From: Bacillota bacterium
GTDB lineage: Bacteria > Bacillota > Clostridia > Peptostreptococcales > Anaerovoracaceae
Assembly (NCBI GenBank): GCA_017437745.1
Contig: JAFRYI010000007.1
Coordinates: 62,001-126,000 of the forward strand
Direction: 5' to 3'
DNA length: 64,000 nt
Positions 1 to 8,251 of the stretch are shown here, in pieces. The first letter of the stretch is position 1. The number at the start of each line of letters is the position of its first letter. A program made the position numbers and the translations under genes. The notes below the pieces were generated by a model. That model did not search any database. It saw only the letters and a program-made list of their open reading frames with translations, and was not told where the DNA came from.

Positions 1-681
1 TCTGAGTGGAGCTACACTATCGATGTTGCCGCAAACGGAACCGCTCCTGCAGCGAAGACCATGACAGGTACTGTAACCAACAGCAAGGATACAGTCACCT
101 TCGGACCGTTCAGCTTCACAGAGCCCGGCGAATTCACTTACACTGTGAAAGAGACCGGAACCGTTAAGGGTGTTACCAACGATAAGGAAGCCGCCGGCAA
201 GACCGTGACAGTAAAAGTAATTGATAACGGAGACGGAACGCTCAAAGCTACACCGAGTGTAAGCGATGAGTCACCGCTTAAGTTCACAAATACTTACGCA
301 GTAGAGCCTACGACGGCAAGCTTCCCGGTCAAGAAGGTCATCGATGTTCCTAAGGGACTCACCGGACCTAAGACCTGGAGCTTCACTATCGACGTTGCTG
401 CAAACGGAAGTGCTCCTGTGGCAAAGACCATGACAGGTACTGTTGATCAGAATAACGACACAGTCACCTTCGGAGACTTCACTTATACCGAACCTGGAAC
501 CTATACTTACAAGGTTACAGAGACCGGAACCGTTAAGGGTGTGACCAACGATAAGGATGCTGCCAGCGGCAAGACCGTGACTGTTACCGTAAAGGATAAC
601 GGAGACGGAACACTCACAGCTACAGCTGACTCTACTGCGGACAAGCCGATCGAGTTCACTAACACTTACAGTGTTGAGCCT
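1..681 (+). repeat. Near-identical tandem repeat inside the pilin gene
   Basis: The stretch from base 1 recurs 369 bases later (for example ATGACAGGTACTGT at 61 and at 430; the T-E-T-G-T-V-K-G-V-T-N-D-K run at 151 and 520). The second copy has one extra codon (A-S-G-K against A-G-K). The third and fourth protein repeats have diverged too far to show in the DNA. Confidence 0.8.
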
Positions 682-1530
682 GTAAAGGTCGACCCGCCGG
701 TAAAGAAGAATATCGATGGTAATGAGTCGCTCTACAACAAGGGAGACTTCACATTCAAGATCGAGTGCACGAAGATGCCTGCCGGAGTTGAGAAGGCCCC
801 GATGCCTGACAAGACTGAGGTCAAGAATGTCAAGGCTGATGAGCATCCGGAGAAGAAGGGTTACTATGAATTCGGCTGGATCACCTTCACGGTGCCCGGA
901 GAATATATCTACACAGTGACCGAGTCCGGAAGCGCTCCCGGAGTTACAAACGATTCGGAGGCTACCAAGACTCTGAAGTTCACAGTAACTGATGGCGGCG
1001 AAGGCGTTCTCGAGATCACACCGACCTCTGATAGTGCGGTATTCGAATTTACCAACACTTATGGTACGAAGGGCGAATTCGTTCCGGAAGTCACCAAGGT
1101 ACTGGACGGACGCACTCTGAAGGCGGGTGAATTCAAGTTCACACTGTCTGACAGCGACGGCAAGGTTATCGACACCAAGACCAATGCTGCGGACGGAAAG
1201 GTCACATTCGATGCATTGAGCTTCACCGGAGCCGATGACGGAAAGACCTACACCTATACGATCACTGAGGTTAAGGGAACTGACAAAGACGTAGTTTATG
1301 ATACTCACACCGTGACCCTGACAGTCAGCGTGAAGGACAATGGAGACGGAACGATGACGGCAACAGGCACCTACAACGGCGACCAGAAGTTCATAAACAC
1401 CATTGAAGCTCCGGATACCGGCGATCACAGCCAGATAGCTCTCTGGTCCGGCATACTGATCGTATCCCTGCTTGGAATAGCGCTCCTGGCAGTAATCAAG
1501 CGCAAGAAGCCCGCAAAGCACAGCAGATAA
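1..1530 (+). CDS. Spy0128/FctA-type pilin or adhesin with cell-wall sorting signal (5' partial)
   Basis: The frame is open from base 1, so the gene starts outside the window; 509 residues are visible. They form four tandem beta-sandwich repeats of the streptococcal pilin isopeptide type (roughly residues 1-99 partial, 100-227, 228-352, 353-468). Each has a Lys near its start (V-K-K-x-I-D in the first two complete ones), a T-E-T-G or similar Glu strand and a closing F-T-N-T-Y or F-I-N-T Asn. These are the Lys, Glu and Asn expected for intramolecular isopeptide bonds. The C terminus is a sorting signal: PDTG at residues 471-474, a hydrophobic stretch and a K-R-K-K tail, so a sortase should cut it and link it to the wall or to a pilus. 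A class B sortase lies far away at 59679. The first two repeats are nearly identical in DNA. A terminator follows at 1578. Shaft versus tip pilin cannot be decided without the 5' part. Confidence 0.85.
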   Translation, partial: SEWSYTIDVAANGTAPAAKTMTGTVTNSKDTVTFGPFSFTEPGEFTYTVKETGTVKGVTNDKEAAGKTVTVKVIDNGDGTLKATPSVSDESPLKFTNTYAVEPTTASFPVKKVIDVPKGLTGPKTWSFTIDVAANGSAPVAKTMTGTVDQNNDTVTFGDFTYTEPGTYTYKVTETGTVKGVTNDKDAASGKTVTVTVKDNGDGTLTATADSTADKPIEFTNTYSVEPVKVDPPVKKNIDGNESLYNKGDFTFKIECTKMPAGVEKAPMPDKTEVKNVKADEHPEKKGYYEFGWITFTVPGEYIYTVTESGSAPGVTNDSEATKTLKFTVTDGGEGVLEITPTSDSAVFEFTNTYGTKGEFVPEVTKVLDGRTLKAGEFKFTLSDSDGKVIDTKTNAADGKVTFDALSFTGADDGKTYTYTITEVKGTDKDVVYDTHTVTLTVSVKDNGDGTMTATGTYNGDQKFINTIEAPDTGDHSQIALWSGILIVSLLGIALLAVIKRKKPAKHSR

Positions 1531-1577
1531 TGCAGGTGCCTGCAAAGTAAAAACACTAAGATTCCCATAGTGATACA

Positions 1578-1608
1578 GAAGAGCCGCACACGTGCGGCTC
1601 TTCTTTTA
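1578..1608 (+). terminator. Intrinsic terminator of the pilin gene
   Basis: A perfect 12-bp stem (1578-1589 with 1592-1603) enclosing two bases is followed by TTTTATT. Confidence 0.85.
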
Positions 1609-1637
1609 TTGTTTATTTCGCATCCGTTTGATATAAT
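1609..1637 (+). promoter_or_regulatory. Promoter for the glycerate-pathway genes
   Basis: TTGTTT at 1609-1614 and TATAAT at 1632-1637 are 17 bases apart, directly behind the pilin terminator and about 80 bases before the garR start. Confidence 0.6.
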
Positions 1638-1715
1638 TTTATTCGGAAAGATAAAAGCATCAGAATGGATCATCAGGCGCCGGCGCGGCGCAGGTCAGGC
1701 AGAAAGGTGAGAGCA

Positions 1716-2600
1716 ATGAAGATCGGTTTCATAGGATTGGGCATCATGGGCAGACCCATGGCAAAGAACATCATTAAGAAGGGTTATACGGACCTTCTGG
1801 TTACCGACCATCATCAGGAGAACATAGACGAGCTGGTCGCCTGCGGCGCAAAACAGGCGACGGAAAAGGAGATAGGACAGACCTGCGACGTCGTCATGAC
1901 GATGCTCCCGAACTCTCCCCACGTAAAGTCCGTAATGCTCGGCGAAAGCGGCATTGTCAATTGCATGAGGGCAGGCCAGGTCTTCATAGACATGAGCTCC
2001 ATCAACCCCGTAGCCAGCAAGGAGATAGCTGCCGAGCTGGCCAAGAAGGGCGTGGAGATGCTGGACGCTCCGGTCTCCGGAGGAGAGCCCAAGGCAATAG
2101 ACGGAACGCTGGCGTTCATGGTGGGCGGAAAGCAGGAAGTGTTCGATAAGTACAAGCCGCTGCTTCAGACCATGGGAACGTCCGTCGTCCTCTGCGGAGA
2201 CGTAGGCGCGGGCAACACCACAAAGCTGGCCAACCAGATGATAGTGGCCTGCAACATACGCGCCGTGGCGGAGGCTCTGACTCTTGCGCAGATGGCAGGA
2301 GTCGATCCTCAGAAAGTATACGAAGCCATAAGGAGCGGCCTTGCGGGATCCACGGTCCTGGACGCCAAGGGAACGATGATGATAGCCGGAAACGACAAGC
2401 CCGGATTTAAGATAGACCTTCACATTAAGGACCTTACCAACGCGCTGGACTGCGGACACTCCGTGGGAGCGCCCATGCCCATGACGGCTTCCGTACGGGA
2501 AGTGATGGAATGGATGCACAGCCACGAGGGCGGCGGAAAGGATCACAGCGCCATAGCCCAGTACTACGAGTACCTTACGGGCATAAAGATCGGACGCTGA
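1716..2600 (+). CDS. garR: 2-hydroxy-3-oxopropionate (tartronate semialdehyde) reductase
   Basis: This 294-residue protein belongs to the beta-hydroxyacid dehydrogenase family, which reduces tartronate semialdehyde to D-glycerate with NAD(P)H. The N terminus has the dinucleotide fold G-F-I-G-L-G-I-M-G, followed by the substrate-binding D-A-P-V-S-G-G and the catalytic-lysine segment G-N-T-T-K-L-A-N-Q. The ATG at 1716 is preferred over an in-frame ATG at 1665 because AAAGGTGAG lies just upstream and the family starts at this Met. The next gene encodes glycerate 2-kinase, so the pair would take tartronate semialdehyde to 2-phosphoglycerate. 3-Hydroxyisobutyrate dehydrogenase is the main alternative; the kinase neighbour favours the glycerate role. 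Confidence 0.85.
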   Translation: MKIGFIGLGIMGRPMAKNIIKKGYTDLLVTDHHQENIDELVACGAKQATEKEIGQTCDVVMTMLPNSPHVKSVMLGESGIVNCMRAGQVFIDMSSINPVASKEIAAELAKKGVEMLDAPVSGGEPKAIDGTLAFMVGGKQEVFDKYKPLLQTMGTSVVLCGDVGAGNTTKLANQMIVACNIRAVAEALTLAQMAGVDPQKVYEAIRSGLAGSTVLDAKGTMMIAGNDKPGFKIDLHIKDLTNALDCGHSVGAPMPMTASVREVMEWMHSHEGGGKDHSAIAQYYEYLTGIKIGR

Positions 2601-2621
2601 TATTATCGGATGATCGACCGG

Positions 2622-2655
2622 GGCCGGCTGAGCTTAAGCCGGCCTTGAGATTTTT
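2622..2655 (+). terminator. Possible weak terminator or processing hairpin between garR and the kinase
   Basis: GGCCGGCT (2622-2629) pairs with AGCCGGCC (2637-2644), and TTTTT follows at 2651-2655 after six mixed bases. It could reduce readthrough into the kinase gene. Confidence 0.4.
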
Positions 2656-2667
2656 GTGAGGACACAA

Positions 2668-3987
2668 ATGGACGATGCTCTCAGAAAAGACGCGGAAGCG
2701 ATAGTGCGGGAAAGCATAGCGGCGGTACTTCCGGACGAAGCGGTCAGGAAGACGCTTAAGAACTACCGCGCCTCCGCGGGACGGACGATCCTGGTCGCCG
2801 CGGGTAAAGCCGCGTGGCAGATGGCTAAGGCTGCGGCGGACGTCCTGGACCGTGTGGACGGCGGCATTGTAATAACCAAATACGACCACGTAATGGGGGA
2901 GATCCCCGGTGTGGAATGCTTCGAGGCAGGACATCCCGTCCCGGACGAAAACAGCTTCGCCGCGACCGCGAAGGCGCTGGAACTGGTGCGCGGACTGACC
3001 GCGGACGACACGGTCGTATTCCTGCTGTCCGGAGGCGGCAGCGCTCTGTTCGAACTGCCTAAGATCCCCGGAGAAGAACTGCAGGACATTACCCGGCAGC
3101 TTCTCGCCAGCGGGGCCGACATAGTGGAGATGAACACCATACGCAAACGCCTGAGCAACGTTAAGGGAGGGCGCTTCGCCCTTGCCTGCGAACCTGCAAG
3201 GGTGCTGAGCATAGTCCTGAGCGACGTTCTGGGGGACCCCCTGGACATGATAGCCAGCGGACCTGCGTACCCGGACGCAAGCACTTGCGAAGAGGCTCTG
3301 GCCATAGCAGAAAAGTACGGGCTGAAGCTTTCCGGAAAAGCGCTGGAACTGCTTAAGGAAGAGACGCCCAAGGAACTTCATAACGTAGAGACGCATGTAA
3401 ACGGATCGGTCCGGGAACTCTGCAGAGCCGCGGCAAAGGCGGCGGAAAAGCTCGGATACGAACCGGTGTTCCTTACGGATAAGCTCAGCTGCGAAGCCAG
3501 GGACGTCGGAAAGATGCTTGCGGAGAAGATCAGGGAACGCGCGGCAGGGAAAAAACAAGCAGCGGAGAAACGCGGCGGGTCGAAGCGCTCCGACGGTCCT
3601 GTTTCCGGCGGCGGACCGATAGCCTTCATTGCGGGCGGCGAGACCGTCGTCCATCTTACCGGGAACGGACTGGGAGGCAGAAACCAGGAGATCGCGCTGG
3701 CAGCCGCGCCGCTGATAGCGGGAATCGACGGCGCCGCGGTGTTCTCCGTGGGAAGCGACGGCACTGACGGCCCCACGGACGCGGCCGGAGGTTACGTGGA
3801 CTGCGATAGCCTTAAGGAGTTGGAGGCCGCCGGACTGTCCGTTTCGGATGTGCTTGGGAACAACGACGCGTACAACGCGCTGAAGGCCATAGATGGACTG
3901 ATATTCACCGGACCCACCGGTACGAACGTCAACGACGTTTCGGTGGCGCTGCTTCGCTTGAATGATCTGCCGACGCACGTTGCCTGA
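2668..3987 (+). CDS. Glycerate 2-kinase (MOFRL family)
   Basis: The 439-residue product matches the GckA/TtuD family of ATP-dependent glycerate 2-kinases, which make 2-phosphoglycerate. Visible family segments are the N-terminal G-K-A-A-W-Q-M-A, the glycine-rich L-S-G-G-G-S-A-L-F, the hinge G-L-G-G-R-N-Q-E-I-A-L-A, and the C-terminal MOFRL part with D-G-T-D-G-P-T-D-A-A-G and G-P-T-G-T-N-V-N-D. The ATG at 2668 is chosen over a GTG at 2656 because GAGG lies 6 bases before it. A low-complexity K/R/G linker (about residues 295-312) sits between the two lobes. The product would feed into the phosphoglycerate mutase step encoded at 58093. Confidence 0.88.
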   Translation: MDDALRKDAEAIVRESIAAVLPDEAVRKTLKNYRASAGRTILVAAGKAAWQMAKAAADVLDRVDGGIVITKYDHVMGEIPGVECFEAGHPVPDENSFAATAKALELVRGLTADDTVVFLLSGGGSALFELPKIPGEELQDITRQLLASGADIVEMNTIRKRLSNVKGGRFALACEPARVLSIVLSDVLGDPLDMIASGPAYPDASTCEEALAIAEKYGLKLSGKALELLKEETPKELHNVETHVNGSVRELCRAAAKAAEKLGYEPVFLTDKLSCEARDVGKMLAEKIRERAAGKKQAAEKRGGSKRSDGPVSGGGPIAFIAGGETVVHLTGNGLGGRNQEIALAAAPLIAGIDGAAVFSVGSDGTDGPTDAAGGYVDCDSLKELEAAGLSVSDVLGNNDAYNALKAIDGLIFTGPTGTNVNDVSVALLRLNDLPTHVA

Positions 3988-4021
3988 TCAGAAAGCGTGC
4001 CGCTTCGATCACCCGCTTCGC

Positions 4022-4049
4022 TTGCCAAACAACGCAAAAACGATATAAT
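4022..4049 (+). promoter_or_regulatory. Promoter of the AAA ATPase gene
   Basis: TTGCCA (4022-4027) and TATAAT (4044-4049) with 16-base spacing lie 45 bases upstream of the start codon. Confidence 0.6.
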
Positions 4050-4093
4050 TCAAATATATACAACAACCGGACGATCATATAAACAAGAAATCA

Positions 4094-5488
4094 ATGAAGA
4101 CCGATTACATCAAGACTCTGCATACGAATTACCAGAACACGCTCAACTCTTTCATGAGGGAGATTCCCGACAAGAGCCTTGTGGACTTTGCGTCCATAGA
4201 CGCGTTCGTCCGTTCCTGCGCTTTCAGCATCTGGGCCAAGGGAGCCGCTGATCCGGAGGATTGCCGCGCGGTCCTTGCCGAGATCTATTCGCTTCCGGCG
4301 AACCGCAGGTTCTACGACCGCGGCGAGGTGGATAAGACTCTGGAGTTCTACAGGACCCACAACGCGGACATGTCCGTACCGGATTTCTTTGTAAAGATCG
4401 CGAAGTACGACGTTCTGCACAAGACCAGCTTCAGCCGTTTGCTGGCAGAGATCTTCGAGGTGCTGTTCATACAGTTCGCCGTCATAGACGAGCGCATGGA
4501 GTACGAAGAGGCGACGCAGATCACCGCGCTCTACGAAAAGCTTACGTACCACTGCAATCTCAATGATGTTGCCGCGCGCCGCACTAAGGACCTGGATCCG
4601 TACAGTCTGGTGGAAGGCGGCAGGAAAGTGGACCTGACCGACACCACGCCCATACAGATAGGCGGCGAAGGCAAGGATCCGGACGCGTTGCAAGAGCTCG
4701 AGGAGCTGGTCGGTCTGGAGAACGTAAAGACAGAGATCAGAAGCATAGTCAATTTCGCCAAGATACAGGCCATCCGCAGGAAAAGGGGACTTAAGCTGTT
4801 CCCGATATCCTACCATCTGGTGTTCATCGGCAACCCCGGTACGGGCAAGACCACGGTCGCCAGGATAGTCGCAAAGATATACAATCAGCTTGGACTGCTG
4901 TCCAAAGGGCATCTTGTGGAGGTGGACAGAAGCGGGCTCGTTGCGGGCTACGTAGGGCAGACCGCCATCAAGACCCAGGAAGTAATAAAAAAAGCCATGG
5001 GCGGTATCCTGTTCATAGACGAGGCGTACATGCTGAGCAGCGAGCGCGACGTGTTCGGGCAGGAAGCGATAGACACTCTCCTTAAGGCGATGGAGGATCA
5101 CAGGGACGACCTTATCGTGATCGTAGCAGGTTACGAGTCCCTGATGGAAAAGTTCGTAGCGTCCAACCCCGGCCTTAAGTCCAGATTCAACAGGTTCATC
5201 CATTTCGATGATTATTCTCCGGAGCAGCTGTTCCTGATCTTCTCCGGATTCTGCAGCAAGAACCAGTACATTCTGTCGGAGGAAGCGGAAGCGCTTGTAA
5301 AGGATTACTTCCGTCAGATATTCGAGCTGCGGACCGAGAGCTTCGGAAACGCGCGCGCAGTAAGGAACTGCTTCGAAAAGATGATCACCAACCAGGCGAA
5401 TAGGGTGGCGCAGCTGAGCGAAGCCACAATCGAACAGATCCAGACCATAGAAACAGAGGATCTGGCGTTCCTGCAGACAGGCAGGTAG
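4094..5488 (+). CDS. CbxX/CfqX (SpoVK-like) AAA+ ATPase
   Basis: The 464-residue protein has an alpha-helical N-terminal half of about 200 residues without a recognisable domain. A single AAA+ module follows: Walker A G-N-P-G-T-G-K-T at 246-253, the pore-loop-like G-Y-V-G-Q-T, Walker B I-L-F-I-D-E-A at 305-311, and an arginine-finger region S-R-F-N-R. This is the arrangement of CbxX/CfqX and SpoVK proteins, which remodel partner proteins as hexamers. The upstream sequence AACAAGAAATCA is a poor ribosome site. The gene has its own promoter and terminator and no obvious partner gene, so the substrate is unknown. Confidence 0.8.
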   Translation: MKTDYIKTLHTNYQNTLNSFMREIPDKSLVDFASIDAFVRSCAFSIWAKGAADPEDCRAVLAEIYSLPANRRFYDRGEVDKTLEFYRTHNADMSVPDFFVKIAKYDVLHKTSFSRLLAEIFEVLFIQFAVIDERMEYEEATQITALYEKLTYHCNLNDVAARRTKDLDPYSLVEGGRKVDLTDTTPIQIGGEGKDPDALQELEELVGLENVKTEIRSIVNFAKIQAIRRKRGLKLFPISYHLVFIGNPGTGKTTVARIVAKIYNQLGLLSKGHLVEVDRSGLVAGYVGQTAIKTQEVIKKAMGGILFIDEAYMLSSERDVFGQEAIDTLLKAMEDHRDDLIVIVAGYESLMEKFVASNPGLKSRFNRFIHFDDYSPEQLFLIFSGFCSKNQYILSEEAEALVKDYFRQIFELRTESFGNARAVRNCFEKMITNQANRVAQLSEATIEQIQTIETEDLAFLQTGR

Positions 5489-5533
5489 CGTATACCTGCG
5501 TAACGGCTGAGGGGTCCGTGTAAAACTGGAATA

Positions 5534-5563
5534 AAAAAGGCTCCGTGGCTGCGGGGCCTTTTT
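5534..5563. terminator. Bidirectional terminator
   Basis: AAAAAGGCTCC (5534-5544) pairs with GGGGCCTTTTT (5553-5563). The A-run and T-run let it serve the + ATPase gene and the converging minus-strand membrane gene. Confidence 0.8.
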
Positions 5564-5574
5564 GGTTATCGAAA

Positions 5575-6144
5575 TCAGGCTTCGACCTTTTTCTTTCTGA
5601 CGGCAAACAGCAAGGCCGAGAGTATGGTGCCGAGCACCGATCCGGCTGCAGTAAGGACCAGCTGCAGCGGCCATTTGGCAGCTCCGTCGGGGAGTTGTCC
5701 GCGGCGCACGAAGAACCACACAACGAACAGAACTACTGCGAATATGCAAAGAGCCAGATCACTGCGCTTGATGAAACACGCCAAAGCCAGGAACAGAAAT
5801 GCCAGAAGCATCAGCGCCGTAGTTATGATAAGGCTGCGGAAGCCTTTCTTTCCTTCATCCGGGAGATCCTGCTGCATATTCATGATATAAACATATATCG
5901 AATAGCCTGCTTGGAGTACATAAATTACGGATCCCAGGCCGATCACAACGCGCGAGCCCAGCAGCGCGCCGATCACTATGAAAAGGCCTGCGATGACCGG
6001 CAGCAGCGCGACTACCATTGCAAGTATGTTGCCGGATTCGTATGTTTTGCTGGAGATGAAATACCTTACTCCGTTTACGGGCAGCCATATGAAGCAGACC
6101 GCTATCAGTATTCTCAGAACCATGTTCTTGCTTGTCTTTTCCAT
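5575..6144 (-). CDS. Small integral membrane protein, unrecognised
   Basis: The 189-residue product has about six hydrophobic segments and a K/R-rich C terminus (V-R-K-K-K-V-E-A), as expected for a polytopic inner-membrane protein with a cytoplasmic tail. I recognise no family. Two start codons are possible in M-A-M-E-K; the second ATG (6144) sits 8 bases after a perfect AGGAGG (complement of 6153-6158) while the first (6150) sits only 2 bases after it, so the second is preferred. The gene stands alone with its own strong promoter. Confidence 0.65.
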   Translation of the reverse strand: MEKTSKNMVLRILIAVCFIWLPVNGVRYFISSKTYESGNILAMVVALLPVIAGLFIVIGALLGSRVVIGLGSVIYVLQAGYSIYVYIMNMQQDLPDEGKKGFRSLIITTALMLLAFLFLALACFIKRSDLALCIFAVVLFVVWFFVRRGQLPDGAAKWPLQLVLTAAGSVLGTILSALLFAVRKKKVEA

Positions 6145-6170
6145 CGCCATGTCCTCCTGATAATATATAT

Positions 6171-6199
6171 ATTATAGCACAACTGACGCGCCGTGTCTT
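6171..6199 (-). promoter_or_regulatory. Promoter with extended -10 for the small membrane protein
   Basis: On the minus strand AAGACA (6199-6194) is 17 bases from TATAAT (6176-6171), which is preceded by TGC, giving an extended -10. Confidence 0.6.
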
Positions 6200-6246
6200 T
6201 TTTTATATACCTTTCGGGTTCGACTCCACCAGTCCCTCCCAACTGA

Positions 6247-6270
6247 AAAACCCACCTGGCGGTGGGTTTT
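6247..6270 (-). terminator. Terminator downstream of tRNA-Glu
   Basis: AAAACCCACC (6247-6256), TGGC loop and GGTGGGTTTT (6261-6270) form a 10-bp stem just 3' of the tRNA on the minus strand, with further T residues after it. Confidence 0.8.
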
Positions 6271-6274
6271 CATT

Positions 6275-6349
6275 TGGTAGTGCCTAGGGGAGTCGAACCC
6301 CTGATTCCAGCGTGAGAGGCTAGCGTCTTGACCACTTGACCAAGGCACC
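6275..6349 (-). tRNA. tRNA-Glu(CUC)
   Basis: The minus strand folds as a 75-nt tRNA with encoded CCA (6277-6275). The anticodon loop C-T-C-T-C-A-C gives anticodon CUC, reading GAG (Glu). The anticodon stem is CTAGC/GCTGG, the T arm AGGGG-TTCGACT-CCCCT, and the acceptor GGTGCCT/AGGCACT. The first acceptor pair is G1-U72, a wobble where G-C is usual. Confidence 0.93.
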
Positions 6350-6471
6350 GTATTCTGTTGGTCTCCGAAACGGAGCAATAGAGATTATACAGACAATTCG
6401 CGGGTTTGTCTACTGTTTTTTTGAGCAGTTTCAGGCTTTTTGCAGGGAGCCGGCGATGGCTGCGGCATGGT

Positions 6472-8109
6472 TCAATGCGTTTGTTCCGCTATCTTTACAG
6501 CGATGCGTACGCCGTCGGCTGCCGCGGACATTATTCCTCCGGCGTAGCCCGCGCCTTCGCCCGCAGGGTAGAGGCCTTTGATCGCGGCGGTGTCCCCGGA
6601 AGGACCGGACGCGAAAGCTTCCAGCGTTTCCGGGTCTCTTTTTACGCGCACGGGGCTGCTGGAGCGGCTCTCGACGGCGGTCATGAGAGCGTCCGGCGAG
6701 TCGAAGCCTTTAAGCTTTCTGCCGAGTTTCGGCATGGCTTCGCGGAGAGCGCCGGAAACGAATCCCGGCAGGCATCCGTCTATGCCGGGCTGAGTTTTAT
6801 CCATGAAGGATCCTACTGTTTGCTTAGGCGGTTTTCCGCCTCCGAGTTCGAACGCCAGACGTTCGTACTTTTCCTGGAACGCCACGCCGGCAAGGGGGTG
6901 GTCGGAATCGTAATCTTCCGGCAGCACGTCCGCAAGCAGAGCGGAATTAGCCGTGCCCGAACCGCGGTCGGAGTTGCTCATGCCGTTGACGGCAAGCATT
7001 CCCGGAACCGAGGACGCGTCGATCACATAGCCGCCGGGGCACATGCAGAAGGTGTAGACTCCGCGTCCGGAAGCAGTCTTTACGTTAAGTTTGTAGTCCG
7101 CCGGACCTATGCCCAGCTCTTCGTGCGGAGCGCCGTACTGCGCAAGGTCTATCAGCCTCTGCGGATGTTCTATGCGAACGCCCATGGAGAAGGGCTTCTG
7201 CTCCATTCTGATGCCTTCCGCGCAGAGCGCGCGGATGGTGTCGCGGGCGGAATGGCCGAGGGCCAGTATCACAGTGTCTGTAACCAGCGTCTTCTCCGTT
7301 CCGTTCTGCATGTATCTAACGCCGCGCACCGCGCCGTTTTCGATAAGTACTTCCGTCAGCCTGCAGCCGAAGCGTACTTCGCCGCCCAGGGCTTCCGTAT
7401 TTTTGCGTAGGTTAACGACAACGCTGCGCAGGACGTCCGTCCCGATGTGCGGCTTCTGCTTTATCAGTATGTCCGGCGACGCTCCCGCGTCCACAAAGTT
7501 CTCCAGTATCCAGCGGGAGTAGGGCGACTTCGTGCCTGTGGTCAGTTTGCCGTCGGAGAAAGTGCCTGCGCCGCCCTCGCCGAACTGCACGTTGCATTCG
7601 GGATCCAGCGGTCCGCCGTTCCAGAAGCGCTCCACCGCAGCGACGCGTTCTTTCATGCGGCCGCCTCTTTCCAGGACTACCGGCCTAAGGCCGTATTCCG
7701 CCAGAGCCAGCGCCGCGAATATGCCGCAGGGGCCGTAGCCTACCACTATCGGACGGGGCACATCGTCTCCGCCGGTCGTTTTTGCTTCGCCGGGCTTCGC
7801 CTTCAGGTCGGAAGACGCTTCCGTATGCCTCTGTAACGCCCTTATTTCGAATCTGACGGGGTTTTCCGCGGTATACCGGGTATTTGTCCTATTGCAGGCT
7901 TCGATAAGCGATTCGTCCGTTTTTTGGCTTATGAGCTCCAGGCTGAACACACGGTAGAGCACCGGTTTTTCGCGCGCGTCCAGGGACTCCTTCACTATCC
8001 TTACGGAATCGATCGCGCCCAATTCAAGACCCAGCTGCCTTTCCGCTTTGCGGAGCAGCTTTCCCGTGTCCTGCCCAAGCTTAAGTTTTATTCCGTGGAT
8101 GATGATCAT
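6472..8109 (-). CDS. FAD-dependent dehydrogenase (COG2509-type NAD(P)/FAD oxidoreductase)
   Basis: The 545-residue protein has an N-terminal alpha/beta extension of about 115 residues, then the FAD-binding V-V-G-Y-G-P-C-G-I-F-A-A-L and an E-R-G-G strand end. Family signatures further on are F-G-E-G-G-A-G-T-F-S-D-G-K-L and, near the C terminus, G-L-Y-P-A-G-E-G-A-G-Y-A-G-G-I. These are typical of a widespread bacterial family annotated only as FAD-dependent dehydrogenase, with no established substrate. The ATG at 8109 follows AAGGAGACCGC. It is transcribed divergently from the flavoprotein at 8252. Confidence 0.82.
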   Translation of the reverse strand: MIIIHGIKLKLGQDTGKLLRKAERQLGLELGAIDSVRIVKESLDAREKPVLYRVFSLELISQKTDESLIEACNRTNTRYTAENPVRFEIRALQRHTEASSDLKAKPGEAKTTGGDDVPRPIVVGYGPCGIFAALALAEYGLRPVVLERGGRMKERVAAVERFWNGGPLDPECNVQFGEGGAGTFSDGKLTTGTKSPYSRWILENFVDAGASPDILIKQKPHIGTDVLRSVVVNLRKNTEALGGEVRFGCRLTEVLIENGAVRGVRYMQNGTEKTLVTDTVILALGHSARDTIRALCAEGIRMEQKPFSMGVRIEHPQRLIDLAQYGAPHEELGIGPADYKLNVKTASGRGVYTFCMCPGGYVIDASSVPGMLAVNGMSNSDRGSGTANSALLADVLPEDYDSDHPLAGVAFQEKYERLAFELGGGKPPKQTVGSFMDKTQPGIDGCLPGFVSGALREAMPKLGRKLKGFDSPDALMTAVESRSSSPVRVKRDPETLEAFASGPSGDTAAIKGLYPAGEGAGYAGGIMSAAADGVRIAVKIAEQTH

Positions 8110-8251
8110 GCGGTCTCCTTTTCGACCTTTTTATAATATCATAAGCGGCGGAAAAATGATAAAATATATCTGTAACATAAAGACTGCAGCCAGGCTAGTC
8201 CGGCGGAGGACGCGGACATGTCCGGCTGATGACAGGGAAAGGAATAAAGCA

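Noticed and set aside
4091-5749. 552-codon open frame on the minus strand opposite the AAA ATPase
   Set aside because: It mirrors the ATPase gene, has no recognisable domain or ribosome site, and the + frame has clear Walker motifs. Long antisense frames are common in this GC-rich sequence.
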